Part shown: piece after piece, positions 47,237 through 60,400 of the stretch
Numbering within the stretch: the first letter of the stretch is position 1
Layout: each line of letters starts with the position of its first letter
Assembly: GCA_013423385.1 (NCBI GenBank)
Contig: BLZA01000040.1
Coordinates: 248,001-312,000 of the forward strand
Direction of reading: 5' to 3'
Origin: Naganishia liquefaciens
Taxonomy: Eukaryota; Basidiomycota; Tremellomycetes; Filobasidiales; Filobasidiaceae
Length of the DNA: 64,000 nucleotides
Notes under the pieces: generated by a model
What the model was told of the DNA's origin: nothing
The model's database searches: none
The model's input: only the letters and a program-made list of their open reading frames with translations
Program-made: the position numbers and the translations under genes

Positions 47237-48937
47237 ATGGCCTCCGTTACCGCTCAACAAGTAAACGAATCTATGGGCTTTCATCCTACGCCCGTCATTC
47301 CCCAATCATGTGAAGAACGCCGCCAGAGCACATCTCACGGCCAACCGCTATCTGAGCTCTTGAACAAGCTCGACTCATCAGCTCTCGAGCAAGCTCAGGC
47401 AGCCGAGAGCTACTTGACGGCACCGTTGAATCAGTCCACCTTTCTGCCGACGCCGCCGCCGTCTTCACCTCGGTGCAAGTCACGGACGAACATTGAACTC
47501 ACCGTCAATGAAGACGCGCTCGTACCCGTGTCCTCCTTGACCGCCCCTGAGCTCATCGAGGATCGGATTCTCTCCGCTCAGCAGACAGGCTCCGAGCAGG
47601 CCTTCTTCGTTGGCGACCTTTCCGCTACCTATGAAGCCGTCAAGACATGGCGAAACTCGCCTCTTGGGGACCGGGTCGAAATCTTCTACGCCGTCAAATG
47701 CAACCCTTCGCCCGTGGTGCTTCACTTGCTCAGTTTGATGGGCACCAGCTTCGACTGTGCTTCGACGGCCGAGATCGACCTCGTCTTGTCTTTGCCGGCC
47801 ACGCCCTCGGGTGACCGAATCATCTTTGCCAACCCGTGCAAGCCCGCTTCTTATATTCGTTCTGCGGCGCGAGCGGGTGTCGAGATGATGACTTTCGACA
47901 ACGCCGATGAATTGTACAAGATTGCACGACACTACCCCAGCGCCAAGCTCGTTCTCCGAATCTTGACCGATGACTCTAAGTCTCTCTGTCGACTGGGTCT
48001 CAAGTATGGCGCGCCGCTCTCCACTTGCGCCGGCCTGCTCGCCCTTGCGGCAAAGCTTCAGCTCAACGTCATCGGTGTCTCCTTCCACGTCGGTTCCGGA
48101 TGCAAGGATCCCAACCAATTCACCGATGCTGTTTGGCGGGCGCGACAGGTCTTTGACATGGGCGCTAAAGCCGGATTTGACTTTACCTTCCTAGACGTCG
48201 GTGGAGGCTTTGAGCGTGACGGATTCGCGGAAATGTCGGTCGTGCTGCGGGACGCTCTTGAGCAGTACTTCCCTCGTGAGCAGGGAACGAGGATCGTCGC
48301 TGAGCCGGGACGGTTCCTCGTTTCCACCGCTTTCACATTGGCAACCAATGTGATCGCCCGGCGGCGTGCTATCGCTGAAGATGGACAGGTCGACGAGGCT
48401 ATGGAGCAAGAACGAGTCGCGCAAAAGGAGGAAGGCGAGGGCGCTGATGTCATGTGTATGTTTTTCAGTGCACTTGATTGGTGCGATTCCAGCTGACACC
48501 TTTCGTCTTCAGACTACATCAATGACGGCGTCTATGGAGCGTTCAACTGTATCATGTTTGACCACCAGATCGTTCACCCTTACCCTTTGACCATTTCGCA
48601 CTCTCTGGAATCCGCCATCCCGCGACTTGTCGGACCACCGCCGCCAAACGTTGCGCTTCCCGTCGACCTGTGCACTTCCATGGGCTATCGCGGAATGGAA
48701 AAGGCTTCCATCTGGGGTCCTACCTGCGACTCGATCGACTGTGTTCGTCAAGTTGTGCCTCTTCCCACTGGCCTCGAAGTCGGTGACTGGTTGGGTTGGG
48801 GTGAGATGGGCGCATACACCATGTGCGCTGCCAGCAAGTTCAACGGAATGCCATTGGCTACTGTCTTCTATACGGATGGCGGCAAGACTGAAGACGCCCA
48901 AGCCGTTAGGAAGATCTTGGATGGTTTCGTGTTGTAA
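47237..48937 (+). CDS. SPE1: ornithine decarboxylase
   Basis: Two exons (47237-48455, 48513-48937) give 547 residues. This is the PLP-dependent decarboxylase making putrescine from ornithine, the first step of polyamine synthesis, active as a cytosolic homodimer. Diagnostic residues: FYAVKCNPSPVV (PLP lysine), GTSFDCASTAEIDLVLSL, RIIFANPCKPASYIRSA, SFHVGSGCKDPNQF, the phosphate-binding FLDVGGGFERDG, IVAEPGRFLVSTAFTL, YYINDGVYGAFNCIMFDH, and the substrate cysteine in WGPTCDSIDCV with EMGAYTMCAASKFNG. The N-terminal extension of about 90 residues before the barrel is Ser/Gln/Pro-rich. In fungi ODC is usually controlled by polyamines through antizyme and its leader; the long leader here, with candidate introns, would fit post-transcriptional control. 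Confidence 0.97.
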
Positions 48938-49533
48938 TAAGCAGGAAATCTTCATAATGAACAGAATTTTTTAACGGTCACGGCCGAGGAGGCGCATGCT
49001 CCCTTCCATCTCAGACTCAGACGTCAGCTATCTTCGACTCGATGAGCGTTGCCATGGAGTGGTGAGCGATGTGAGGGTGCCTTTTGTCCGGCCCAGAACT
49101 CAGGAAGCTTGGTAAACGCTTACGACTTGGCATGAAATGGCGCAATTTTATGTATTCGCTCTGGCAATCATAAGAGCGTGAAATCTGATGTCAAGCTGCT
49201 GAACTAGTTATGCTGGCTGCACTGGCAAATGACCCAGAAACAAATAGGTTGCGAAGTCAACAGTGATGGAGACATCTATAGACCGGGGCGGTTGAGATTC
49301 CGACCGGAGAATAAGAAATGACGTGTTGTTTTTGCCCTTAGCGCGTTGAGACCGGGACGGCAATTGAGAAGAAACCCGACTGGCCAGATTACCGGTTGTG
49401 GCTGCGGTCGACAGATTATCTGCCACGGCGGTGATGACCAAGACCAAGCCGATATAATACTTTCGTATCGTCTCTCCCCATTTGGTTCTGTCTAGAAACT
49501 CAACCCGAACACATCGTCTTCACCTTGCACACT
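48938..49533. other. intergenic, ODC to thiolase
   Basis: About 600 bases. A minus-strand frame at 49208-49447 is not supported by composition or motifs. Nothing else is seen. Confidence 0.35.
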
Positions 49534-51249
49534 ATGTCCTCGACTCTGTCATCCATTGCTAACGCCATCCCTTCCATGGGTCGAGCCAAGTTGTTGCTCA
49601 ACTCGGCCGACGATGTCGTCATTGTCGCTGCAGTTCGAACTGCCGTCACGAAGGTCAGCTCATTTAGATAGCACCACAAGTATGGGTTAACTGACAGGTT
49701 GTCTTGACTAAATAGGGCAAGAAAGGTGGATTCAAGGACACTCACCCTGAAGAACTTTTGGCTGCCGTCCTCAAGGAGGTCGTCTCGCGGGGCAAGGTTG
49801 ACGTCAACCTGATCGAGTGAGTGCTTCCTCTTCGATTCGTTTGTCGCAGAGATCTCACTTTCAATGTTTCTGTCTATCAAAGGGATATCGCCGTCGGTAA
49901 CGTTCTTCCCGCCGGAGGCGGTGCATCGGCTGCCCGAATGGCCGCCCTGTACGCTGGCATTCCCAACACGTAAGTCCGGGGATCGAGGAAAAGCAGCGCT
50001 GCATTGAAACTAATGACACTTTTAGTGCCTCTATCAACACTCTCAACCGACAGTGCTCTTCTGGTTTGACAGCCGTTGCTCAGGTATGCGGCTCTACAGC
50101 CTGAAAGAATACCGCGTCAACTGACACTGAACGATCCACAGATTGCCAACGAGATCCGAGCTGGAGAAATTGACATTGGCATCGGTAAGTTGAGCTCTGC
50201 GACCACTTGGACCTCCATTGATCGATCATTCATTTCATAGGTGCTGGTGTCGAAAGCATGTCCATGGGTTACGGAGCTGGCGTCTTGCCTCCTTCATTCT
50301 CCGAGAAGGTTCTCGCCAACCAGGAATCCGCCGACTGCTTGATTCCCATGGGTATCACTTCCGAGAACGTCGCTGAACAGTACAAGATCACTCGAGACGT
50401 CCAGGACCAGTTCGCTGCCAACAGTTATGCTAAAGCTGCCACCGCCCAAAAGCTCGGCAAGTTCAAGGAGGAGATTGTTCCTGTCAAGGTATGTGTACAA
50501 ACGCGTGCTCATACGCGGAAGCTGACAGTCGTCCGGTATCTAGACCAAGTTTGTTGACCCCAAGACTAACGAGGAGAAGGAAGTTGTCGTCGATCAGGAC
50601 GATGGAATTCGAAGCGGTGTTACTGCCGAATCTCTCTCCAAGATCAAGCCTGCATTCAAGAAGAACGGCACAACCCACGCAGGAAACGCCTCGCAGGTGT
50701 CCGACGGAGCTGCCGCTGTCCTCTTGACAAGACGTTCGCACGCCCAGAAGCTCGGCTTGCCCATCCTTGCCAAGTTCGTCATCTCGGCTGTAGTCGGATG
50801 CCCCCCTCGTATCATGGGTATCGGACCGAGTGTCGCCATCCCGAAAGTATTCGCCAAGGCTGGTATTTCCAAGGAGGACGTCGACATCTTCGAGATCAAC
50901 GAGGCCTTTGCATCACAAGCTATCATGTCCATTGACACTCTCGGTCTACCTTACGACAAGGTAAACCCCGTCGGTGGTGCCATCGCCCTCGGTCACCCGT
51001 TGGGTAAGTCTCTTATAGCAGAGAAAGCTCGTCAGCTGATGCGTGATCTTTTTTCACAGGTTGCACGGGTGCCAGGCAAATCGCTACCGCTCTTTCAGAA
51101 GCCAAGCGTGAAAATAAGAAGGTTATCGTTACCAGCATGTGTATTGGGTACGTCGATCTGTCAGATTATTCCAAAGCCAGGCGGCTAACCATGAGCCTAT
51201 TCGCAGATCCGGTATGGGTATGGCTAGTGTGATTGTCAACGAACAGTAG
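49534..51249 (+). CDS. POT1: 3-ketoacyl-CoA thiolase (peroxisomal-type)
   Basis: Nine exons (49534-49653, 49716-49816, 49883-49969, 50026-50083, 50142-50184, 50241-50488, 50544-51003, 51060-51147, 51207-51249) give 415 residues. It performs the last thiolytic step of beta-oxidation, releasing acetyl-CoA. All active-site motifs are present: NRQCSSGLTAVAQIANEI (nucleophilic Cys), GAGVESMSMGYG, NEAFASQAI, NPVGGAIALGHPLGCTGARQ (His) and SMCIGSGMGMASV (second Cys). The overall wording (VVIVAAVRTAVTKGKKGGFK, HPEELLAAVLKEVV, GNVLPAGGGASAARMAALYA) matches Pot1/ACAA1-type rather than cytosolic acetoacetyl-CoA thiolase. The first 25 residues (MSSTLSSIANAIPSMGRAKL) carry no PTS2 that I can recognise and the C-terminus (VNEQ) is not PTS1, so its compartment is uncertain. 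Confidence 0.93.
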
Positions 51250-51603
51250 ACGTCGGAAGCTTGGAATTGCACATATCGACTTGTTGTATCGCTTCTCGCA
51301 TCGTATTTTCGTATACAATCATGGGCTACTTGTGATGGAATCGTTACGTGCGCTCTGGCTCGTTTGTTGCGGTTTTCCCCGCTGTTCTCCTAAGGGAAAC
51401 TCGCTGATTAAGTTATACACAACGGCGATTCGGTATCGTTCTTACAACTGAAGACTATACAACGACGTCATTGACTGATCGAGCGTTCCAAATTTGCAAT
51501 TTGCCATCTTACCATTCCAAGCTAATCTACTCATCATAGCATCAAGCATATCCATCGATCTCGTCCGTTGACCCGTTTCCTCCTCAAGCTGATGGCATGC
51601 ACC
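51250..51603. other. convergent intergenic, thiolase 3' end
   Basis: About 350 bases between the stop codons of the thiolase gene and the minus-strand hypothetical gene. Nothing else is seen. Confidence 0.35.
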
Positions 51604-53552
51604 TTAACCAACACCGGGCACGACAAGCGGGCTAGTGAGAGGGATTCCGAACCATTTCCGCCTCTCCGAGTCCGAGACTGGACTCTGGCTGTTTGGCAAT
51701 TGCGAGCGGTGTCGAGTATCGACATCTTTGGACATCAGTTTCGCATCTTCCGCCTCCTTGACTAGAGCCATCTTGACCTCTTCATCTCCTGACGAATTTG
51801 TTACCGGTTTCGCACTCCAGTAGTCCTGCTGAGAGCCGGCCTTTGAGAGGAAGTGTGGTGAACATCTTGAGGGAGATGGCTTAGATGTTATCCTAACAGA
51901 ACAATCAGTGAGAATCTAGTGACTGAGGGATCGTAGACAGCGTACCATATACCGTGGTCCGGACTTGCGGTTGCCGTAGCGGTATCTTCGGGTCTGGACT
52001 TCCGAATCTTCTCGCCATTGAAAACGCAGGCCCTCTTACTTGAGCTGGCCTCTGAGATTGATTGCTCTCCCACTTGCTCCAATGTGCTCGTACTGCTGGC
52101 GCGCCGTAGTCTTCTGACATACTCGACTTCATCGACCATCATCTTCTTGGCCTTTTCGTTGTCAAATGTTGGTCCAAGGATGCTGCTGGGTCTCTGTTCG
52201 GGATCCTCGTCGCTATCTTCGTCTGCGCCTTCAGTGGCCGCTTTTCCTGGGGCTTGTTCACTCGTCGAGACGTGTTCTTCCACCCAAGCTCGGCCGTCCC
52301 AAACTCTCTTTGATCCCGGCGGCGGGACCGATACAGCCTTTGCAATATCCTTCTCCGCCGTTACCCTTTCCTGCTTCTCTTCTCGTTCTCGCTGGATCTT
52401 GCGGATTGCGCTTGGACTAAAGGGCGGAGTATAATCCTCCCTCATACCAAGGAGAGTGTTCCTCGTACACGCCTCGCAGCAGTCGTGAATAGGTAAGGTC
52501 ATTGGCAAGTCTGTTTGCATCGGAGAATGCAGCAGACTTGCACGACTTGGGGGTTGCGTTGGCGTACTCTGCAATGCTGGATTGTCTGCTCTCAAATTCA
52601 ACGGCGAAGACATGATATCCTCCTCCTCATTCTCGGCAGTCGCCTCTTCATCAATACATCCCGGGTGGCGGAGCTTTTCGCAATCAAGCGGGACGAGGTT
52701 CGGCTTCGGTTCCCCCTTTTGGGTACCGGTCGACTGCGAATTTACGCTTTGACTGCGAGTCAAGGCATGACTGCTAACATCAGAAGCCGCCTTCCTGAGA
52801 GAAGACGCTCCGACGCTCGTCGATCTTGAGCGGGAGAGTAGAGGGACGTGTACCGAATCTTGACTTTCCGATCGCGGGACCGTAGACGATGAGGGTTTGG
52901 ATCGCCGCAAGAAGGGTCGAGCCACGAGTGCTGAGACCTTGGACATACCGAAACCGTGGTTTGAGGTAGGACTTGCAGGAGGGTGTATTGGGGACTGAGG
53001 GGGACTCGCTTGGGAGTGGCTGTGCCCCAGAACAGGAGAGAGTATCCCTGAGGAGGATTTTGTCGAGGGTATACTCTGCAGAGGAGTCGCTGGTTCATTC
53101 GGCGAATCCCGATGAACAATGGCTGGTGTGGCCTTAGGCCCTGTTTCTGGCGATGTGTGCTCCTTGACGTCTTGAAGGTACTCCTTGTGAGCACTCTTGA
53201 GCAAACAACTCCTCAACCCGCATTTATCTGGCCCCTGATAGCCAAAGAAGCCTGGTGTTCCCCCTGTCGACGACCTTCGCGAACGAGCCCGGTGAGGTAA
53301 AGGTGGCGCTCGAGTGAAGGATGGTAGGTGAAACTTGAGTGTTGTCGGTTGGCTTGGGATAAACGTCTCGTCATATAGAAGGTCGGACGTCGGTTTCTTG
53401 GATAGGCAGACCGAGTACGTCCTAGTGCATAGGCGAGGTTTTCGCAATTCGAATTCCGGAATGACAGTGCACGTATCTTGAAAAGATACGCTGCATCTCC
53501 GATTGGATGGGCGAGGATGACCGGTCATAGCACCGGCGTCTGTGATTGACAT
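51604..53552 (-). CDS. hypothetical Ser/Pro-rich protein, 631 aa
   Basis: Two exons (53552-51946, 51892-51604) join in frame; the donor GTACGC and acceptor TTAG|G were chosen because they splice PDHGIW to ITSKPSPSRC and on to a clean stop. The ATG at 53552 (MSITDAGAMTG) is the first true ATG of the frame. The protein is largely disordered and rich in Ser/Pro/Arg, with many SP and TP sites and a few ordered patches: a basic N-terminal region (RRCSVSFQDTCTVIPEFELR), SDLLYDETFIPSQPTTLKFH, CGLRSCLLKSAHKEYLQDVK, and an acidic/helical centre with EREEKQERVTAEKDIAKAVS and KKMMVDEVEYVRRLRRASS. I recognise no domain. Phosphoregulated cytoplasmic or nuclear scaffolds look like this, but that is only an impression. 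Confidence 0.7.
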
Positions 53553-54484
53553 TTCCTCTGGGGTAGCTGAAGCGATTGACAAATATCAAGAGCCAGCCGT
53601 GGGGGCTTCAGTGTTGTTGGCGACTGACCGATTGGTAGGACCGCGAGATGTACAGCGTATCGAGGTGATGTGAGAGGGAGCGGCGGTGTAATTGAATTGC
53701 AGATAGGTGGTTCAAGTACTCGTCGCTGACATTTGCTCTGTATGTATTTCAGCCGGTAGCAGACGACCTGCACGACGGAATCAGCTGATCGTCAGCGATT
53801 GCCTCCTATCGGCCGGGGACCCCGCTCGGTTTCTCCGCTTTCGGACAGAGCCCGGTGAACAGGGCCGCGCTAGTGGTATAGAGCCTGCATCCCGCTCAAA
53901 AGGCACTTGGAACGTCATTTGGGCATGCATGTTCCCTTTCCCTATTGATCTCCTTGTCATCTTCTTTCTTGTCATGGAGCCGAAGGTGCCTTTGGGCCCG
54001 AGGAGAAGATATTGGTTAGCTCGGCGCGAGAGGGAGGGATAGGCTGTACACAAAGTCGACAGTGAGCCTTCAATCTCGCCCTCGACTACCAAGATCAGCC
54101 TTCATTGTTTCGATAAATCAATTAAAATGAAAGCGTTCTGCTGAAGACCGTTAGAAGCATAGCTATGAGAATCTCTTATCCTGTAATGCGGCTCTCACAT
54201 CCCTGTAGCCGCCTTATTGTAGAGCGAGACTTGTCCGAGCGAATTTAGCGGCTGGGAAGGACCTCATCGCTGACGAGCCGCCGGCATATTGACAGAAATC
54301 TTCATTGCCTAAATCCGTCACGAGCATGACAGGAGGCCGAACCAAACAGCAGCCATCACAGACATGAATACGGACCTCACTTATACATGCAGCCGTTCCG
54401 ATATTCGGTTGTTGGCAGCGTTGATATAGATGCAATAACAAAGACTATTACAATACGTCTACAAGAAAATCACAAACAACGCCG
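53553..54484. other. intergenic between two minus-strand genes
   Basis: About 930 bases with no supported gene; overlapping frames on both strands between 53700 and 54440 look spurious. It should hold the promoter of the 631-aa gene and the 3' UTR of the coiled-coil gene. Confidence 0.35.
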
Positions 54485-57400
54485 CTAGCTGGACTGAATG
54501 TTCAGCGTCCGCATATCTGCCAACTTCGTGCGCAGCGTTGCAAGCTTCTCCTCGCCCAACGTACTTGGCGTCGTCTTGGTGTATGGCGCCGGATCCGACA
54601 ATATTCTCATCTTTGGCGTAAACACGGAGGGCTTTCCGCCCAATTTGTTTTCGTCGGTCGAATGAAGCATCTGGCGATTGGGTGTGCGATTCGGCGTGAA
54701 GGCTGTTCGTCCACCGGGAAGAGACTTGATAGGGCTGCGGGCACGCTCGAACGGTGATGGGGCAAATACAGGTGACGGTGCCGTTATGGCCGCGGTCTGA
54801 TTCGGTTCTCGCGTACGTTTTCGCCCGCTAATCGGGCGGTCGTCAAGCGGTATTTCACGACTCTGTTGGCTGAGAGGAGTCGCTCTCGACGGAGCTATTG
54901 CCGATGGCTCGGTGACAGGCGGGTTGATTGGAGTTGACGAGATCAACGCTTTATACTTGCGCTCGAGCTTCTCGAGCTTCCGTTGGGCAGACGTTTTCGC
55001 CTTCTGTGCTTCCCGCACATTCTCCATGTGTTCCTCCATCTCGTTATTCATGGATTCCAATCTCGCATTGAGGTCTAGTGGTTCCAAGCTCGATCAGCGA
55101 GCATATTCAAGTTTTCCCATATTCGGCTTACCGTTCTTCTCGTCTGCCAGTTCCGAGATCTGGATTACAAGTCGTTCTCGCTCGACGTTCAATGCTGAGA
55201 TGGTATCGCGCGACTTCTCCAGAAGCCTTGAAGTTTCGTGCTGTTTGCTCATCGTGTTCTCTGTTTCAGCTGTTCTTGACGTCAGAGATTGATTGGCATC
55301 TTCCAGCTCGGCCACTGCTGCCTCAAGCTGATGTATTCTGAAACATCTCGATGCGTTAGTCGTAGAACTTCTCTGGCCGGTGTCGACAACATACCGAGTC
55401 TGATTGTGGTGACGTTCCTGCTCAATTTCCTGCTTGAATTCTGTCAACGCCTTTTCGGACGATGAGGCAGCTTCGCATGCATTTCCGGTGCTTTTCCGTT
55501 GGTCATCGAGCGCTGCTTGCAACGCAACCACTTCCGCCTCTTTTATTTTGCTTCGTGCATCGGCAGCCTCAAGCTCCGTCGACAATGCGGCCTTGGACTT
55601 CTGCAGAATCGAAAGATTGTCTTCAAGCCCCGCCAGTCGGCTTTCAAGCTGGACCCGCTGCTCGTCAGCCGTTTTAACATCGCGTTGAATTTGGGCCTTC
55701 TGTATTTCCGCTGTCTCCAAAGCTTCTTGCGCTGCCGCAAGATGTTGCTCCAAATGACGATTCTGTGACTGTGCATTTTCAAGAGATTCCCGAAGCTGAG
55801 AGACCTGTGACGAAGCCGAGGCGAGCTTCATGACAGCCTCCTCGCGCTTTTGCCGCTCCTGTTGCAAGCCTTCCTGCTGACTTGACTCCGCTGCGGCGAC
55901 GAGCTCCTGCAAACGGCTTAATGCCAACTCTGCGCTGATCAATTCCGCCTGAATCTTATCCTTTTCCTTTTGCAGTTGATCATGTTCTGCAGCGCGACGA
56001 GCGATTTCGGCCTCGGCCGCTTCCTTTGCGAGGACTAGAACTGCCTCGCTTCCCTGCATCGCTTTGTGGTCGACCTCGTATCGCTCTTCAGCCTCACGCA
56101 ATTCCGCAGTTAGGCATTCGACTTGTCGACGCAGATCCATGGATTCCGCCTTGAACTTGTCGAGTTCGTCGTCTAGGATACCTACCTGGTCTCGACCAAA
56201 AGTCTGCATTGTTTGAAGGGCAATCTCCTTCTCCTTTAATCGCTCGATGGCCTGGTCGAGCTCTTCTCGTGATTGGCTCGCAACGCTTCTGAGGGTTTCG
56301 ATCTCGCGTACAGCGGTCTCTTTAGCTCCACGAAGATCGATGATTTGACAATTGAGGTCTCGAAGGCGATCTCGCAGTTCTTCGATTGTTTTGCGAAGGG
56401 CATCAGACTGTTCAGCATGCTTTGCAGCTGCTTCGCTGGCCTCATATCTGTACTTGTTGGAAGAATCCATAGCTCTCTGTCTGAAGTCAGAGGTTCGCAT
56501 GAGGACGACGCGAAGAGCATCAACTTGATCTTGCAATTCAGCATTGAGGCCTTGTGTCATCCCGAGCAAGTCCGCTTGTGACAGCAATTTTGCCGCTTGC
56601 TGCGTTTCTCGCTCCTGCTGCATGGCGTGCAGTTCCCCTATTCGAGCGCTTGCCCGTGAGAGCTCGCGCGACAGTTCTTGAGAATTGTTGAAGGCTGTCC
56701 GGGTCACGACCGAATAATGTGAGCGGTGCAGAAGAACCTGAAGAACAAGTTGATTCTGGTTCTCTGTAGCCTGCCACAGTTCCTCCTGAAGGTGCCGATT
56801 CGAAAGTTCGAATTCTTCCCGCTGGCGGCATGCGTCGGCGGACAAGCGTTCAACCGTAACCACCAATTCGCTTTTTGCGGATTCAAGAGCTTCAACTTGC
56901 ACCTGAAGTAAACCGATCTGGTCAACCGCATCCGCTGCTGTTTTTCGCGAGGCTTGTAACGCTGCATCTTGCTCTTCCACCGTATCCTGAGCGAGTTGTA
57001 GGTTAAGGTCTAGTCTTCGTGCCTTTTCTTGCTCAAGAGCGATCTGCCGATTTCGCCGATCTATTCGGGCCTCCAGGTCATTGACCTCTTCCCGCAGCTT
57101 CAGAACGACAGCCTCTGTCGGGTCTTCTGATTTCGTCATGCTGAGTTTAAGCCGTTGAACTTCCTTCTCTCTATCGTTCAAGATAGAGCGAAGCTTTGCA
57201 GTACGTTCCTCTGACGCTTGCTTGTCTTCTCGACTTTCCTGCAGAGAAGTTTTCAGTGCCGAAAGATCCGCGAGCAGCCTGTCTCTGTCAGCAAGCATGT
57301 CAGATTTCGTCTGCTCGGATGAGCTCGCCATCGCTTTTCGTTCTTCGTCTGCTTTGGCCGATATTGCGGTCACGCGGTCTTGTAAGTCCTGGATTATGGT

Positions 57401-60400
57401 CCCGTAGCTTTTCTCCTGAGACTGACTCGACTCTAGCAATATTTCGTACTCCAATTCGGCAAAATCCAGCATACGCATTTGATCCTCTATTTCCCGCTCT
57501 AGCTCCTTCAGTTTGGCTAGCTGCTGGTCGAGATCGCATGTACGCTTCCACTCGGTATCCGTAACTTCGGCAAGTTTTGCTTCAACGCTCTTTAACCTCT
57601 GAGCCAAGTCGTGTGCTTCGGCCGCATCCAAAGCGGCCTGCTCTAGACGTCGCTCGAGATCGACCATGGTGAATTGCAGTGACGCAACAGTCTCAACGAA
57701 AGACTCGTGCGCTTCCTGCAGCCGGTCGCGTTCCCCTTTGAGTTTCTCAGCCTCCGCTTCTACTGCTTCCCGGGCTATCCGAGCAACGGCATTGTTATTC
57801 TCAATCTCATCTTGCAGCTGTTTGATTGTTGCATCGAGTTCTGCCTCCCGCGACTGTGACTGGAGCAAGGCGACATCGCGCTCACCGGCTTCTGTTACCG
57901 TTGAACGATTTGCGAGAACATCTTGGACTTCTTGTAATTGAGTTCTCAGAGATGCCTGCTCGTCGCTCGCTCGTGTCAAGCCGATCTCAAGATTTCTGTT
58001 ATCGAGGCGTACATCAATAAATTTCAGTGCATTGCGCCTTCTAAAGCATAACTCACGCCTTCTCCTCTTTGAGACCGTCAACTATCTTCTCGTAGACCTC
58101 TTCGTCGTGCACAAGCTGTTCTTCCAGAGCTTTGATGCTGCTTTCAAGGCGGGAGACTTCGTCCAGAGCCTCCTGCTTCCCTTGTTGCGCAACGAATGTC
58201 TCCGCTTCTAAATCCTTGATGGTCTGTCCTAGCCGATGCGTTTCGGCCTCTAATTCTGCACATCGAGCCGCGATCGCCTTCATCTCCTCCGGCGCCTTTG
58301 AGCCGATTCTGAGCTGGTCCCGAACTTCTTGAAGTTGCTCTTCGGTTTGCGCTAATGAGGTTAACCGTTGCTGCAGCTCCTGAATGGTAACTTGCAGGCT
58401 TGACTTCTCTCCTTCCGCCAGAGAGAGGCGATTGGAAACGTCTTTCAGGGCAAGGACTTGTTCCTCCTTGTCAGACAAGTCCGAGGCGGACGCACGCAGT
58501 TGCTCATCCTTCCGTTCAAGTTGCTGCTGGAATCTCTGCAATTCCCGTTCGGATTGACCCCGCGAGTGGTCCAGCTTTACGGAGAAATGTTCAGCAACGA
58601 TACAGGGAATTAGCTTCAACCACCTACTTGTACGTTTTCGGTCTTGAGCGACTCAAGTTCACGTTGGAGCACATTCACGCGCTCGGAAAGTTTGGCTGAT
58701 TGAGCGACTTGCTGCAACAGCTTCTCTTCTAACTCTGCTTTCTCCTTTCGCAAGGTGTCTATCTCGACTTTTTTGAGTTCCAAGGCGGGTGAAGTGTCTG
58801 TATATCCGCTCGCATCCCCCTGTCTGTCTCCCCTCGGTGAGGGCGGCATCGGTATACTCGCCTTTAGGCGGAATATCTCTTCGTCCTTTTCTGCCAACAG
58901 GTCGTCGTTCTCCTGCAGGTTTGCTTGAAGAGCAGCTTTCTCTCGCATGAGCGCCGAAATCTCCCGCTGAAGTTGCCGGATGGTCTTCTCGAAATGCGCC
59001 ACAGAGGAGGACGCGGGGGCTTCCGATGTTGTGTTGGCGGGTTTCTCTACAGGACCGCCCGCTTTGGCTTGGGCGAGGTCATCAGACACGACCTCTAGCC
59101 GACGGGTTGCAACTGATAGTTCTGCCTCCAGCTTGTTGATCTGCTCTTGCGCTCTATCGATCGACTCCTGGGCAGCTGGACCGGCTCTAGCCGCTCGCTC
59201 TGCAGTCTCTTCGAGGGATTCGATGGCCTTCGTCTCAGCCTCTTTGGCCACGGTCAAGGCGTCGTGAGCCTGGCGCAACTCCTCTTCCATGGCCTCTACT
59301 CTTTTCTCCATTCTCGCCAGCGATTCCGTTTTGCCAAAGAGCTCTTTAGTTAGAGACGCGATACGAGCTTCAAGTTCCGCCCTTTCACGCAGTGCTGTTT
59401 TTTTGAGCTTCTCCAATTCCTCTGTCGACTGATTGCCGCCGTTGTGACGAAGGAAATCGAGCTCTTCGTTGTTCGCCTCGAGCTGGTTGCGCATCTCCTC
59501 AATTGCCTTGTTTGTTGATCGCTCGAGCGCCATCTTTTCGTTCTCCAGTTTCAGCGCCTTCTTCTTGATATTCGCCAGATTTTCTTTAAGCTTGTCGACT
59601 TCTGCATAATCAGCGCCTCTCGAAAGCTGATCTTTGAGGGTTTCGACTTCGTCCTGCAGTTGCTGAACGCGAGAATCTCCATTGAAGGACAAAGACCGGC
59701 GGCGACGTTTGCTGACTTCAACGCGATGCGAGGCTTTTATCGGCGAAGACTGGGCAAGATTGTCGTTGTTCTGGCACCCACATGAGTCCTGGACATTTCT
59801 CCTGCTGCACAACTTACCTTTTTGTTCTCCTCGATCAGCTTGATGTTTTCTTGTCTCAGATCAGCGACGAGCCTCTCCAATGCGCCAACAGTGTGTTTTT
59901 CCTCCTCACCACCGGCAACATGGCCTCGGAATGCCGCGTTTCGGTCCGCAAACGACATCTCCGCCTGTAGACTCTCCTTTTCGGCTTCGAGCCGTTGGAC
60001 CTGAGACTCGAGCGACTTGATTTTTGACTGTAGCACCGTATGCGCTTCTTGAACACGAGATTGAGCCGAACTTGAGCCGTGTTGGCGTGAATCCAATTCT
60101 AGATTGGGATTCAGCTACTAGATCTCCAGCGAGGCTATAGCGACTACACATACCATACTGAAGACGCTCCAGATCCTTCTGGTCCTTTTTCGCCCTTTCA
60201 TTGCTCGCATTTATGGTTGACTCGGCATTGGACAGCTTGATTAAAGTAGTTGCCAATTCCTTTCGAAAACAAATCAAATGCGATTCAGAATGGGCGAATG
60301 ACCTCCGTCATCGTGTTTTAGACTCACAGTCGACTTCAATGCAAGAGCCTTTTCAGCTTTTTCGGCTCTGTCAGCTTCAAATTGAACCTGAGAGTGCGAG

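Noticed and set aside
53700-54480. Frames at 53707-54042 and 53781-54092 as small genes
   Set aside because: They are mutually antisense, have ordinary intergenic composition and no recognisable motif.
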